A stretch of DNA of 64,000 bases from Hominisplanchenecus faecis (GTDB lineage Bacteria > Bacillota > Clostridia > Lachnospirales > Lachnospiraceae): contig NZ_JAJEQE010000007.1 in NCBI RefSeq assembly GCF_020687205.1, positions 1-64,000 of the forward strand. Reading direction: 5' to 3'. This document shows positions 8,390 to 16,369 of the stretch, piece after piece; position 1 is the stretch's first letter; each line of letters opens with the position of its first letter. The position numbers and the translations under genes are program-made. The notes beneath the pieces are model-generated. The model made no database searches. It was not told where the DNA came from and saw only the letters and a list, made by a program, of their open reading frames with translations.

Positions 8390-9379
8390 CTAATGGTATT
8401 GTCGAAACAACCTTTCACTCTCCTCTTTCATCTGCTCAACCACTTGTGGCGGCGAAAGAATTTCTATGCTGTCCCCGAGAGAAAACACCCAGCCTAAAAA
8501 CTGTCTGCTGACATATACGCAGACCGGAACGATAAAATGACCTTTATCCTCAGGAATAATCATCACATCTTTTCCAAAACGATCAATCATCACTCCCACC
8601 AACGTATCTCTAATTTTTAATTTTACTAGCTGTTCTTTTCCCCCATACATTCCAAAACTCTTTTTTGCATAATCAGCCATGTCAAGCTGCTGAAAATGCT
8701 GTTCACCTTCCCTCTTTTCTTCTGACACCTGGATATGTAGCATCTTATCCACCCGATAATGCTTTATTTTTTCTGCTTCAGAATCATAACCTACGAGATA
8801 ATAGTTTTGTCCTTCCCACGAAAGCCCCCACGGACTGATATGATAATACTTTCCGCCATGTCGCAATTTCATTTCTTTCTTTTCCGTCCATTGAAAATAT
8901 TGAAACTTAATTTTTCGATTTTCAGATATTGCATTGTGAATAGCATCTACCGTATAGTAGATACTTTCATTCATCGTTTTAATTCTCCCGGAAACATAAA
9001 CCTGTCTTTGCAGTGTCATTGCCTCATATTTGCTGACCATTTTCTCTATTTTCTTAATCAGTGCATTGCTTTTTCTCTCTGTAATAAATTTCGATGACTG
9101 AATTGCATCTACCAGAAGTTTCAGTTCTGCAAGTTCAAAAGGGCGATTTACAACATGGTACTGATAATATTTTCCTGTCTTTTCCCCCTGAACTTCTATG
9201 CCCATCTGTTCCAGATCTTTCAGATCACTGTAAATACTTTTTCTTTCTGCTGTTATTCCATATTTTTTCAGCTCAACCATAATTTCCGGCATTGTCATAT
9301 AATGGCTGTCATCTGTATTCTCCTGCATAATCTGTGCAAGTCTGTACAATTTAAACTTTTGATTTGTACCTTTAGGCAT
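8390..9379 (-). CDS. WYL-domain transcriptional regulator
   Basis: A 329-residue regulator. Residues 1-75 contain a winged helix-turn-helix (LYRLAQIMQENTD, then AERKSIYSDLKDLEQMGIEV), and the central and C-terminal part is a WYL domain with SPWGLSWEGQNYYLVGYD and the basic HYRVDKM motif that binds nucleic-acid or nucleotide ligands in family members. Start at 9379, behind AAAGGGAGAAAGG. WYL proteins control DNA-damage and defence genes in many bacteria. The neighbouring exonuclease and HIRAN-type protein suggest a nucleic-acid-related local set, but no target can be named. Confidence 0.85.
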   Translation of the reverse strand: MPKGTNQKFKLYRLAQIMQENTDDSHYMTMPEIMVELKKYGITAERKSIYSDLKDLEQMGIEVQGEKTGKYYQYHVVNRPFELAELKLLVDAIQSSKFITERKSNALIKKIEKMVSKYEAMTLQRQVYVSGRIKTMNESIYYTVDAIHNAISENRKIKFQYFQWTEKKEMKLRHGGKYYHISPWGLSWEGQNYYLVGYDSEAEKIKHYRVDKMLHIQVSEEKREGEQHFQQLDMADYAKKSFGMYGGKEQLVKLKIRDTLVGVMIDRFGKDVMIIPEDKGHFIVPVCVYVSRQFLGWVFSLGDSIEILSPPQVVEQMKEESERLFRQYH

Positions 9380-9447
9380 ATACCTTTCTCCCTTTTTCAT
9401 TGTTGAAATCCGTATAACATATAGAGTGAAAACGTTGTGAAACTCTT

Positions 9448-9828
9448 TTAATTCTGTTTAACCGGCTCTTCTCTTTTCTCGATTTCTTTATTTTGCTGCT
9501 GATACTCCAGCAGACTTTTTTTACAGATTTTGCAGATAACACCTGCATTTGTCAGCATAACAACTTTCGCTGTTGCTTTCTTTCCAATCTTATCATATAA
9601 ACGACCTGCACTCATACTTTCTCCGATTACTGTATATGTACTGTTTGCCACATAACCAATCAATCCAAGTCCTTCTTTTTTTACCATAATTGCTTCTTTA
9701 TCATATTTATTATCCGGTTCCTTTTCCAGATATAATTTCATACCCTTTTCCAGAAAATCCATTCCATAATGATACTTCGTACCCGTCAACGTAAAATAGA
9801 CTTTTTTGATTTTTTTCTCATTCTCCAT
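9448..9828 (-). CDS. HIRAN-domain-like protein
   Basis: A 126-residue protein. Residues 8-60 (VYFTLTGTKYHYG, then LYLEKEPDNKYDKEAIMV and GLIGYVANS) match the pattern of the HIRAN domain, where an N-x-Y/H-D-x-x-A-I element precedes a lG-Y-v strand; the domain binds DNA 3' ends in helicases and is found alone in many Firmicutes. A C-terminal part with two Cys (CKICKK) may bind a metal. The start at 9828 follows a purine-rich site; ATG at 9849 is an alternative. Stand-alone HIRAN proteins have no assigned function. Confidence 0.65.
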   Translation of the reverse strand: MENEKKIKKVYFTLTGTKYHYGMDFLEKGMKLYLEKEPDNKYDKEAIMVKKEGLGLIGYVANSTYTVIGESMSAGRLYDKIGKKATAKVVMLTNAGVICKICKKSLLEYQQQNKEIEKREEPVKQN

Positions 9829-9959
9829 TCCCCATACCTTCCTTTCCACGTCTTCTATACTTCATTATACAGTACAACATGTCCAATAAAAAGTACAGTT
9901 GTTTTCTCTTTGTCTTCTCTTTTCTATAAAACAACCACATTTTGCGTTTCACATCGCTA

Positions 9960-9975
9960 TGTTTCACGTGAAACT
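9960..9975. promoter_or_regulatory. parS-like ParB binding site
   Basis: TGTTTCACGTGAAACT, 15 of 16 identical to the parS consensus, intergenic. Confidence 0.8.
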
Positions 9976-10002
9976 AAATATATAAAAAGCACAGTGACGA
10001 TA

Positions 10003-10088
10003 TTCAAGTCGAACGCACGTGAGACTTGGCACGCGATTCTGGTCAGCTTTGCTGACATTTACCTAACAGAATCGCTGTGCATCCTCGC
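10003..10088. repeat. 86-bp structured intergenic repeat, copy A
   Basis: About 82 of 86 positions are identical to 13802-13887. It can fold into an outer stem GCGATTCTG/CAGAATCGC with an inner hairpin GTCAGC-TTT-GCTGAC. The first 30 bp also resemble 7618-7646. It looks like a dispersed REP-type element. Confidence 0.75.
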
Positions 10089-10094
10089 GGAGCG

Positions 10095-10183
10095 TTTATC
10101 TTAGTCGGAGATTGAACTCTCACTAAGACAAATTTGTTGCTCGCCACTTTATAGAAGTGGGAGTCTTCTTCGACTAAGATAAA
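10095..10183. repeat. Inverted-repeat element, possible IS200/IS605-type end relic
   Basis: Arms TTTATCTTAGTCG (10095-10107) and CGACTAAGATAAA (10171-10183) are perfect complements and enclose a subterminal hairpin CCACTT-TATAG-AAGTGG at 10144-10160. A hairpin of this form near GGGAGTCTTC resembles the imperfect palindromes at IS200/IS605 ends. No tnpA or tnpB gene is present, so at most a non-autonomous relic. Confidence 0.45.
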
Positions 10184-10283
10184 TTTCCATCACTGTGCTT
10201 CTGTCCCTTTCATCTCAGCTTTTATACCTCGGCAAGAAAGAGCTTTCCGCTTCAGCAATCCCCGGCAAGCCAGGAGTTTTTGG

Positions 10284-10356
10284 AAATGTGCAAAATGAAC
10301 AATTCCCAAGAAGGCACTTTTACGTGCCCTTCGGGGAATTCGTTCATTTACACATT
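10284..10356. repeat. Long hairpin (about 33-bp imperfect arms)
   Basis: AAATGTGCAAAATGAAC ... CCC pairs with GGGG ... GTTCATTTACACATT, and AAGGCAC pairs with GTGCCCTT around a short loop TTTTAC. The structure lies between copy A of the 86-bp repeat and the deformylase gene. The whole interval 9829-10379 has no gene; it is filled by a parS-like site, this hairpin and the two elements above. Confidence 0.6.
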
Positions 10357-10379
10357 AAGAAAACCTCCGCCGCAATTTT

Positions 10380-10790
10380 TTAAATCAAAATCCCTTCGAG
10401 ATGATCCATCTCATGCTGACAGATCTGTGCCGACCATCCGCTGAGTTTCATCTTCTGCTTTTTCCAGTCCATATCATAGTACTCTACTTCTATGTTTTCG
10501 TATCGTGTTGTTTTTCTCACACCTGTAAGCGAAAGACATCCCTCTTCTGTTTCATATGGAGTATCTTTTCGCAGCATTACCGGATTAAACATCACAACAT
10601 CAACCAGCCCTATATTTACAATGATCACTCTCTTTTTGATTCCGATCATATTTGCTGCCATTCCCACGCAGCCGGCACGGTTGACTTCCAGTGTATCCTG
10701 AAGATCTTTCCCTACAGAAATATCCGACTTTGTTGCCGGCTCGGATTTCTGTCCCAGAAAGAAAATATCTTTTACGATTGTTCTGACCAT
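10380..10790 (-). CDS. def: Peptide deformylase
   Basis: Removes the N-formyl group from nascent polypeptides; a metalloenzyme using Fe2+. 136 residues. The three signature motifs are visible: VGMAANMIG (motif 1, normally GxGxAAxQ, here Asn replaces the usual Gln), EEGCLSL (motif 2, Cys ligand) and QHEMDHLEGIL (motif 3, HExxH). The protein is of the short type (136 instead of about 150-170 residues) with the C-terminal helix ending right after motif 3, similar to clostridial secondary deformylases. Start follows AAAGGATGG. Likely an accessory copy rather than the fmt-linked housekeeping enzyme. Confidence 0.88.
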   Translation of the reverse strand: MVRTIVKDIFFLGQKSEPATKSDISVGKDLQDTLEVNRAGCVGMAANMIGIKKRVIIVNIGLVDVVMFNPVMLRKDTPYETEEGCLSLTGVRKTTRYENIEVEYYDMDWKKQKMKLSGWSAQICQHEMDHLEGILI

Positions 10791-10847
10791 TTTTTATCCA
10801 TCCTTTTTCGTAATAACCGCTTATAATATTCTTTTACTGTTATATAC

Positions 10848-10900
10848 AAAAAAATCCGGCTAAGTTCTTTCGTTAAACTCTTTTCTCAACCGGATTTTTT
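10848..10900 (-). terminator. Rho-independent terminator
   Basis: AAAAAATCCGG pairs with CCGGATTTTTT around a 30-nt loop. T-tracts occur on both strands; it lies just downstream of the leftward YunG-like gene. Confidence 0.7.
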
Positions 10901-10911
10901 CACGTGAACCA
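10896..10911. promoter_or_regulatory. Weaker parS-like site
   Basis: TTTTTCACGTGAACCA matches the parS consensus at 14 of 16 positions and overlaps the T-tract of the terminator. Confidence 0.5.
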
Positions 10912-10916
10912 TGTTT

Positions 10917-11621
10917 TTACAGTCCATTTTTATACATATCATTGATCACTGCCTGTGCGTGCTCCAGTTCCTTCTTTTGTATGATTGCTTCCCTGTCACT
11001 CAGAATTGCCAGCATTTCATCTACTAAATCTTCAATCCTTGGATTTGTCACGCGGTACAGATAACCTAACATCCTGGTCGCCGTATAGTCTGTGTTCATA
11101 TTTTTGTAGGCTATCTCCGCACAAAGTTCTTTGGGGTAACCTTTGCTTAATAATACTTTGTAAAGCTGTTTCGTCTGCTCCGATGCCCTGCCGAGATATG
11201 TTTCCAGTTCTTTTTTCAGATACTCGTATCTCTGCCTTTTCTCTTCTTTCTGGAAATGTACCTCGCGGAACTGCTCCGGATTCTCTCTGTAATCAAGAAT
11301 TTCATCGCCAAACTGTTCGCTTGTCAGATCAAAGCAACAATCCCCCACCACATTATAACAATGATAATTTCCGTCCGGTCTGAGAATCCCATACACTTTT
11401 CCGCCGAAAATATCCTGTGCCAGGAATGCTGTAATAGAACATTGTCCTAATGTTTGATTCTCTTTGCTCCATCTTTCCCTCATTCTCGGTGCACAGGTAT
11501 CCGCACACCAAATTTCTGATAATATATCATATAATTCTTTTGGATTTTTTATTTTTTCATATGTTTTTGAAGCTGCCGGAACATTCGCCTGTTCCCATCC
11601 GTAAAATTTATATTCTTTCAT
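10917..11621 (-). CDS. YunG-like protein with helical C-terminal domain
   Basis: 234 residues. The N-terminal half has a cysteine-protease-like pattern seen in YunG family proteins: LGQCSITAFLAQDIFGG (Cys at the start of a helix), NYHCYNVVGDCCFDLTSEQF (His and Asp region). The second half is helical and repetitive in style (EYLKKELETYLGRASEQTKQLYKVL, then LSKGYPKELCAEIAYKNMN), with no recognised domain. Such YunG-domain proteins are widespread in Firmicutes and uncharacterised; a peptidase or transglutaminase-like activity is only suggested by the Cys/His pattern. Preceded by AGAAGAGAT. Confidence 0.6.
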   Translation of the reverse strand: MKEYKFYGWEQANVPAASKTYEKIKNPKELYDILSEIWCADTCAPRMRERWSKENQTLGQCSITAFLAQDIFGGKVYGILRPDGNYHCYNVVGDCCFDLTSEQFGDEILDYRENPEQFREVHFQKEEKRQRYEYLKKELETYLGRASEQTKQLYKVLLSKGYPKELCAEIAYKNMNTDYTATRMLGYLYRVTNPRIEDLVDEMLAILSDREAIIQKKELEHAQAVINDMYKNGL

Positions 11622-11825
11622 AATCTATATCTCTTCTTTCTTCTCCGATTTTTGAATATTTGTGCAACATCTTTTAAAAATCATGTCTCACTACTGCACA
11701 GTTTTTCACTCCAAAAGCTGCGTATTCTTCATTTGTCATATCGTAAAAGTACGACTGCACAAATGCTACTGATTTTTTAGTTCTATATATAGGAGTTAAA
11801 CGATGTCGTGGTCAAAAGCCCCCAA

Positions 11826-13070
11826 CTATGATGCCCGCAAAGGGGAAGGTATCTGTCTTCTATTTCCCAATGCTTTTCTCAAGATTCGATACACGATCCC
11901 CAACTCTGCCAGATATAAAAGATTATTTTCAATAGTTCCTGTAAAAAACGGAAGGTTATTTCCCCAGAAATAATTTCCTTCCGGAAAGGCCATTTCCGCC
12001 ACAAAATAGGTTCCTGCGAGAGCAAAATGTACAAAAGCAGTAATAGAAATCACTTCATCACAGACATTCCCTTTTTTATTTGCATATCTCCATGCTCTCC
12101 AGATAAACCAGAGGATGCTCAAAACTGCTGCCACAACCAGACAGTATCCGATCAGTCCGAATTTTTCCCAGATCAGAATATTCGGCAGTGAACCACGCTC
12201 TGCCATCCACTTCAGGAAATAGCTTCCGTTTGCTTTGTTGTATTTCAGGATTGCCAGTTCATGATGGAAGCTGAACACAAAACCTGCCGTGGCAAAGAGC
12301 ACCGCCCGGACTTTCCGTACCAGAGGAGCCGTATAAACGGTTAATGCAAAAACGGTCACTGTTATACACACAACTCTTACCATAAATCCGGAAAAAAGAT
12401 AGGAAAACATCATTACCAGGACTGTAGTTCCGGAAATGATGCACGGAAAATGTTTCACGTGAAACTCTTCATCCTGTTTTATTGCATTCTTTTTCTTCAT
12501 TCTTCTCGCTCTTCTTCCGGTTAAACTTTTTTCCCTCTCTTTCTCTTCCCTTTCTTTTCGAAACAGTGCCCGGTTTCTTCTTTCAAATGCCGCCAGTAAA
12601 AATGCTGTCAGAAGCATCAGCACAAGTTCAACCGTGCTTTCTGCACTGTGGCCATTCAGAAACAGGTTTCTCAGTGTTGCCTCGAATTCTTTTTCGATCA
12701 TCGGTTTTCTCTGGAAAAGATGTACCACAGAAAAAACAAGATATAACGGCAATGCATACCTGAAAAGAATCCGGTAACCAACGATTCCAATGACCAGTGC
12801 CACAACCAGACCAATGATTACTGATATTCCCCACCACACTTCTTTTCCATCAAAGCTTTTGTTGTCATATCTCCAGAATGTAGCATAGCCAACCATGATC
12901 AGTGTTGCAATACATAACAGTAAATCCTGTCTTCTCCATACTCTTTTGCAAAACTGTTTTATTTTTCTGTAAACCCATACAAAAAACCATTTAATGATCA
13001 GAAAAATTTTCTTTATACTATTTATCACGACTCTTACCTTTCTGCATCTTTTGTCTTGCCATTCTTTCAT
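11826..13070 (-). CDS. Polytopic membrane protein of unknown function
   Basis: A 414-residue membrane protein not recognised as a known family. A basic amphipathic N-terminus (residues 1-50, rich in Lys/Arg/Trp) is followed by about eight hydrophobic segments; between segments 4 and 5 lies a highly charged cytoplasmic loop (RRNRALFRKEREEKEREKSL, then KKKNAIKQDEEF). The layout resembles O-antigen-ligase-like or VanZ-like integral membrane proteins, but no motif supports either. A parS-like site is embedded within the coding sequence at 12451-12466, where it encodes FHVKH. Weak ribosome site; start uncertain. Confidence 0.65.
   Translation of the reverse strand: MKEWQDKRCRKVRVVINSIKKIFLIIKWFFVWVYRKIKQFCKRVWRRQDLLLCIATLIMVGYATFWRYDNKSFDGKEVWWGISVIIGLVVALVIGIVGYRILFRYALPLYLVFSVVHLFQRKPMIEKEFEATLRNLFLNGHSAESTVELVLMLLTAFLLAAFERRNRALFRKEREEKEREKSLTGRRARRMKKKNAIKQDEEFHVKHFPCIISGTTVLVMMFSYLFSGFMVRVVCITVTVFALTVYTAPLVRKVRAVLFATAGFVFSFHHELAILKYNKANGSYFLKWMAERGSLPNILIWEKFGLIGYCLVVAAVLSILWFIWRAWRYANKKGNVCDEVISITAFVHFALAGTYFVAEMAFPEGNYFWGNNLPFFTGTIENNLLYLAELGIVYRILRKALGNRRQIPSPLRAS
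12451..12466. promoter_or_regulatory. parS-like ParB binding site inside a gene
   Basis: TGTTTCACGTGAAACT, 15 of 16 identical to the parS consensus, located within the membrane protein gene; parS sites are often intragenic. Confidence 0.75.
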
Positions 13071-13108
13071 ATTTTGAAAAAAGTGGAGAGTTTTCTGCGA
13101 CTTTTCTG

Positions 13109-13543
13109 TTATTTTGTTTTCTGCAAGTGTATCACAAAATCTGTTATTTTAAAATTATAGCTTCCTTTTTCCTGTTTCTTGTATACCGCACTTGTCGAAA
13201 AATATCTCGACTTTGACACCGCCGGAAGCCTGACACTCCCTGTCGCCGGGACATACCCCAGCTTATCCATGATAAACTTGGCGATCCTTCCGACATTCTG
13301 ACGATATAGTGCATTTGGATTATTTTTCGTTGCTGTCACCGGGAAACTAGAATTTTCATCAAATTTCTCTTCCAGCTCCCGTGCAATTAAGGTAAGCACC
13401 GGCAGTCCCATGTCCGATGCAAGTTTCATTCTGTAGATCATATCCGCCCGGAACATATAATCTGCGATCTGCTGGATTCCTTTCTTTTCTCCGTTTTTAT
13501 CGAGCATGTGTGTTTTGAATAAAAATTCATCTTTCATTTCCAT
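13109..13543 (-). CDS. Hypothetical protein
   Basis: 144 residues, start at 13543 behind GAAAGAAGG. It begins MEMKDEFLFKTHMLDKNGEK and contains a helical basic region followed by VGRIAKFIMDKLGYVP and a Ser/Tyr-rich C-terminus. No signal peptide or membrane segment. I do not recognise the family. Good codon pattern and ribosome site make it a likely real gene; it is on the same strand as and upstream of the membrane protein gene, with a 38-bp gap, so the two may be cotranscribed. Confidence 0.55.
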   Translation of the reverse strand: MEMKDEFLFKTHMLDKNGEKKGIQQIADYMFRADMIYRMKLASDMGLPVLTLIARELEEKFDENSSFPVTATKNNPNALYRQNVGRIAKFIMDKLGYVPATGSVRLPAVSKSRYFSTSAVYKKQEKGSYNFKITDFVIHLQKTK

Positions 13544-13749
13544 ATGCAGCCTTCTTTCATTTGATTTTTTCATCCGATTCATTTTACTTTACATATACAT
13601 CCAGTTGATTTAATCAATATATCATATATGCTTGATAACTTCAAGTGTATGCCTGTTCCCGTGAAACAAAAGATCCGCAAAAAATCAACTGCCTGGGGAG
13701 GCGTTGCAAATGTAACGGTCAGCGGCAACGCATAAACTTTGGCTCAAAA

Positions 13750-13778
13750 GGAGCCTGAAGCAAGTAGCTTCAGGCTCC
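13750..13778 (-). terminator. Hairpin, probable terminator
   Basis: GGAGCCTGAAGC-AAGTA-GCTTCAGGCTCC; on the minus strand it is followed by TTTTG, on the plus strand no T-tract follows. Confidence 0.5.
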
Positions 13779-13801
13779 CCTATATCATATTTCAAATTCA
13801 G

Positions 13802-13887
13802 TTCAAGTCGAACGCATGTGAGACTTGGCACGCGATTCTGGTCAGTTTTGCTGACATTTACCCAACAGAATCGCTGTGTATCCTCGC
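13802..13887. repeat. 86-bp structured intergenic repeat, copy B
   Basis: Second copy of the element at 10003-10088, same orientation, differing at about four positions that mostly keep the predicted stems. Confidence 0.75.
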
Positions 13888-13908
13888 AAATCCCGATTTT
13901 TCAATACT

Positions 13909-14178
13909 TTAGATAGAATATCCCATATCGTAGGCTTTTTGGAAAACACTTTGATTCTTGACCAATCCAGCATCCAGCACGTTTACTGCATATATCTTTC
14001 CTGCAATTTTGTATTCTTCCAGATGCTCTACAAAACCATTCAGATCACCAAGGGATCTTTCAATAATGTCCTCACCCAGACCAGCCGATATAATATAGTA
14101 AGCGTAAAACACATTCTCATGTAAACAACAAACAATCACTTCCAAAGAGAAACAACATTTAAAATTCCCAATATACAC
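13909..14178 (-). CDS. Hypothetical protein or gene remnant
   Basis: An open frame of 89 codons directly downstream of the glyoxalase gene, with a GTG as first possible start and no ribosome site. The C-terminal 55 residues (GLGEDIIERSLGDLNGFVEH onward) look genuinely coding, being acidic with normal composition, while the first 25 are hydrophobic and Cys-rich and not convincing. It may be the 3' remnant of a larger gene. Not recognised. Confidence 0.3.
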   Translation of the reverse strand: MYIGNFKCCFSLEVIVCCLHENVFYAYYIISAGLGEDIIERSLGDLNGFVEHLEEYKIAGKIYAVNVLDAGLVKNQSVFQKAYDMGYSI

Positions 14179-14183
14179 CAGCT

Positions 14184-14540
14184 TTACGGCAGTATCTCAA
14201 GCCAGTATCCATCTGGATCTACAATGAAATAGATTCCCATTGCTTCATTTTCGAAACAAATGCATCCCATCTCTTCATGCTTCTTATGCGCTGCCTCGTA
14301 ATCCTCTGCCTGGAATGCCAGGTGGAATTCGCATTCACCCAGATTATATGGCTGTGGATGATCTTTAAGCCAAGTAAGTTCCAACTCAAAATCACTTACA
14401 TCATTGCTCAAATACACAATGATAAAATCATCGGTAGTCTTTCTTCTCACTTCGTGCAGATCAAGGGCCTCGTTGTAAAATTTAATAGATCGGTCCAGGT
14501 CTGATACATTGTAGTTTTCGTGAATCATCTTAAACTTCAT
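14184..14540 (-). CDS. VOC family protein (glyoxalase I-like)
   Basis: 118 residues, one vicinal-oxygen-chelate fold unit pair. It begins MKFKMIHENYNVSDLDRSIK (His metal ligand in the first strand), with FHLAFQAEDYEAA and a C-terminal IYFIVDPDGYWLEIL carrying the Glu ligand. This is the pattern of lactoylglutathione lyase GloA-type enzymes, which isomerise hemithioacetals of methylglyoxal, although Firmicutes anaerobes without glutathione often use these for other substrates. The ATG overlaps the stop of the upstream MBL gene (ATGA), so the two are translationally coupled. GGAGAAG precedes the start. Confidence 0.85.
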   Translation of the reverse strand: MKFKMIHENYNVSDLDRSIKFYNEALDLHEVRRKTTDDFIIVYLSNDVSDFELELTWLKDHPQPYNLGECEFHLAFQAEDYEAAHKKHEEMGCICFENEAMGIYFIVDPDGYWLEILP

Positions 14541-15223
14541 AATTCTTCTCCTTTTGCACATTCTGTGTTTTTAATACGTGATTTATATTGCGGATATTCC
14601 GTAATAAACCGCTTAATTACATTGGCATCATTCCAGTAATGCATTGGAAAAATGACATTGCAATCTACATTTTTAAGGAAATACAGTATCCCGTCGGCAT
14701 AGTGATTTCCCTGTCTCGGATCTAAGGGGACAAATGCAGCATCAAAATGCATACCCTTGATTTTCCTGATCTCCGCACGATATGCTGAAGTAAGTCTCTG
14801 GTTATCAGCTTTTGGCTCACCATCCCAATACCAGTCATTTAAGTCACCGGCATGATAAATGATGCCTTCCTTTGTTTTGACAATAAATGCTACACCACTA
14901 TCGTTAGATAGCAATGTATCGACTTGAGTGCCATTATCCAGATTATAAGTCTGATCATGATAAACATATGTGATCTTCATATCTGGCAAATGTTCTCTTT
15001 TGCGTATATCTTTCGCCAAAATTGCCTGATATGTCATGCTCATATCATCAAGGATCTCAAAAATCACAGGATTAAAATGATCCTTATGAAAATGACTGCA
15101 AAAAACAATTACTTCTTTTTTCTTGTCAAGAAGTGGTAATTCACCCTTATAATAGTCAAAAATATAGTAGCAGTCTTTAGTTTCAATTAAAAATCCACTG
15201 TGGTTAATGTAAGTAATTTTCAT
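14537..15223 (-). CDS. MBL-fold metallo-hydrolase (UlaG/YycJ-like)
   Basis: 228 residues of the metallo-beta-lactamase fold. MKITYINHSGFLIET is the typical first hairpin of the UlaG/RomA-like branch, followed by CSHFHKDHFNP (HxHxDH variant with Phe), HAGDLNDWYWDG and FPMHYWNDANV, which supply the remaining zinc ligands. Substrate unknown. The weak ribosome site leaves the start uncertain (ATG at 15226 is adjacent). It forms a two-gene operon with the glyoxalase-like gene by ATGA overlap, perhaps handling a reactive metabolite together (inference). Confidence 0.8.
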   Translation of the reverse strand: MKITYINHSGFLIETKDCYYIFDYYKGELPLLDKKKEVIVFCSHFHKDHFNPVIFEILDDMSMTYQAILAKDIRKREHLPDMKITYVYHDQTYNLDNGTQVDTLLSNDSGVAFIVKTKEGIIYHAGDLNDWYWDGEPKADNQRLTSAYRAEIRKIKGMHFDAAFVPLDPRQGNHYADGILYFLKNVDCNVIFPMHYWNDANVIKRFITEYPQYKSRIKNTECAKGEEL

Positions 15224-15306
15224 CATATCACGTTTATAAAATAACTCCTTTTTCCCTATAAGCTTACAGACGAATACCTGGCGTTCATCCACGACCCAGA
15301 AGATGT

Positions 15307-15525
15307 CTAATATTCTTTTGCAACTTCCTCTGTTATCTCATATATCTCTTTGAATCTTTCTAGGTCCTCCGGCAATCTGATCAGCATGATTTCTTCGATT
15401 TTTCCGGTCCGTATGTCTTTGAACCCTGCTACTTTTTCTCCGGTACAAATACTTGCACAAATAACTGGTTTCATATATTCTCGGTCATATGTTTTTTTCA
15501 TGATTTTCTTTTTGAATAATCCCAT
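15307..15525 (-). CDS. Small conserved hypothetical protein
   Basis: 72 residues; either the ATG at 15525 or one at 15501 (MKKTYDREYMKP). The body reads VICASICTGEKVAGFKDIRT followed by GKIEEIMLIRLPEDLERFKE and an acidic end. Small proteins with the SICTGE-VAGFKD pattern recur in Lachnospiraceae and Ruminococcaceae genomes; I recall no assigned function. No signal peptide or membrane segment. Confidence 0.55.
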   Translation of the reverse strand: MGLFKKKIMKKTYDREYMKPVICASICTGEKVAGFKDIRTGKIEEIMLIRLPEDLERFKEIYEITEEVAKEY

Positions 15526-15649
15526 TCCATAATTGTTCCATCAATATGCCATCCATTGTAATCAATATTATAATGTGGCGTCAGGAATGAAAATTCTTTG
15601 CTCAGGCATCCGATATAACTGCCGTTTTTATAAATCCCTAGTTATCAAG

Positions 15650-16023
15650 TTAATCCACATTGAGAAAATGGTACATCAGTACGGCTACTTCCTGTGGTGT
15701 TTTGTTGATTGGCTCTGTAATCCACTGTCTTAGGATATAATAAATACCACCTGCATAATAAAAAGTACCAAGTCTCATCGTATTATCATCAACATCAGTA
15801 AAATATCCTTTATTTATCAGATTCGGATACTGCTCATTAAATCTCTCATTTAAAAACAATACAAAATCATCATCTGTCCTGTACCGAAAAAGAATTTTTA
15901 ATATATCAGAATGCTCGTAAAAGTAGCAGCATGCAAGTTCCAGCCATTTCCTCGTGTCACCCTTAGATGCAGCTTTTTCCGCAAAAGCCTCTTTGTCAAT
16001 GCAATTCTCTGATCATCCTTCAT
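15650..16023 (-). pseudogene. TetR-family regulator pseudogene lacking its HTH
   Basis: The frame starts MKDDQRIALTK, the usual N-terminus of a TetR regulator, but jumps without the helix-turn-helix into the C-terminal region (EAFAEKAASKGDTRKWLELA, then YYAGGIYYILRQWI) that lies in another frame. About 45-50 residues of the DNA-binding domain are missing and the frame is shifted near 15995. The C-terminal YxxGGIxxxLRxWI block is that of the TetR_C family linked to drug or export regulators. It is divergent from the truncated TauE/SafE gene, the pair probably having formed a regulator-transporter unit. Confidence 0.65.
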
Positions 16024-16207
16024 TACTACATCCCTCTTAATCCTTTTTTGATTTTTCATGCGACAAAACAAATGTAACTGTTCTATATCTTCCAAAACGG
16101 TCGAAACTGGTGTTTGTATGTGCGACATTTGTATATTACAATACTAACTGTAGTATATATTGTCAAGTATTTACCACACATGAATTGTCGAATGGAGGAC
16201 ACTCTCG

Positions 16208-16342
16208 ATGGAACTATTATTAAAAATATTCATATGTTTTCTTGCTGGAGCCGGAGCAGGCATCGGAACCGGATTTGCTGGTATGAGTGCAGCTGCAGTT
16301 ATTGGGCCTATGCTGGCTTCTTTCTTAGGTGTCTCAGCATAA
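16208..16342 (+). pseudogene. N-terminal fragment of a TauE/SafE family permease
   Basis: A 44-residue frame beginning MELLLKIFICFLAGAGAGIG and continuing TGFAGMSAAAVIGPML before a stop. The GxGxGFAGMSAAxVIxPML pattern is the first transmembrane unit of TauE/SafE-type sulfite/anion exporters, normally 240-270 residues. The rest is missing. Sequence past the stop belongs to a second regulator remnant, so an ancient deletion removed the permease body. Confidence 0.6.
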
Positions 16343-16369
16343 TGGTGCATGTTTTACAGTAAAAAGAAA

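Larger units (their letters stand above)
13544..13908. other. Intergenic region with hairpins and repeat copy B
   Basis: No gene. Contents: a truncated parS-like half site TGTTCCCGTGAAACA at 13654-13668 (one base short), a stem GCGTTGC/GCAACGC near 13703-13731, a strong 12-bp stem terminator-like hairpin at 13750-13778, and the 86-bp repeat at 13802-13887. Confidence 0.6.
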
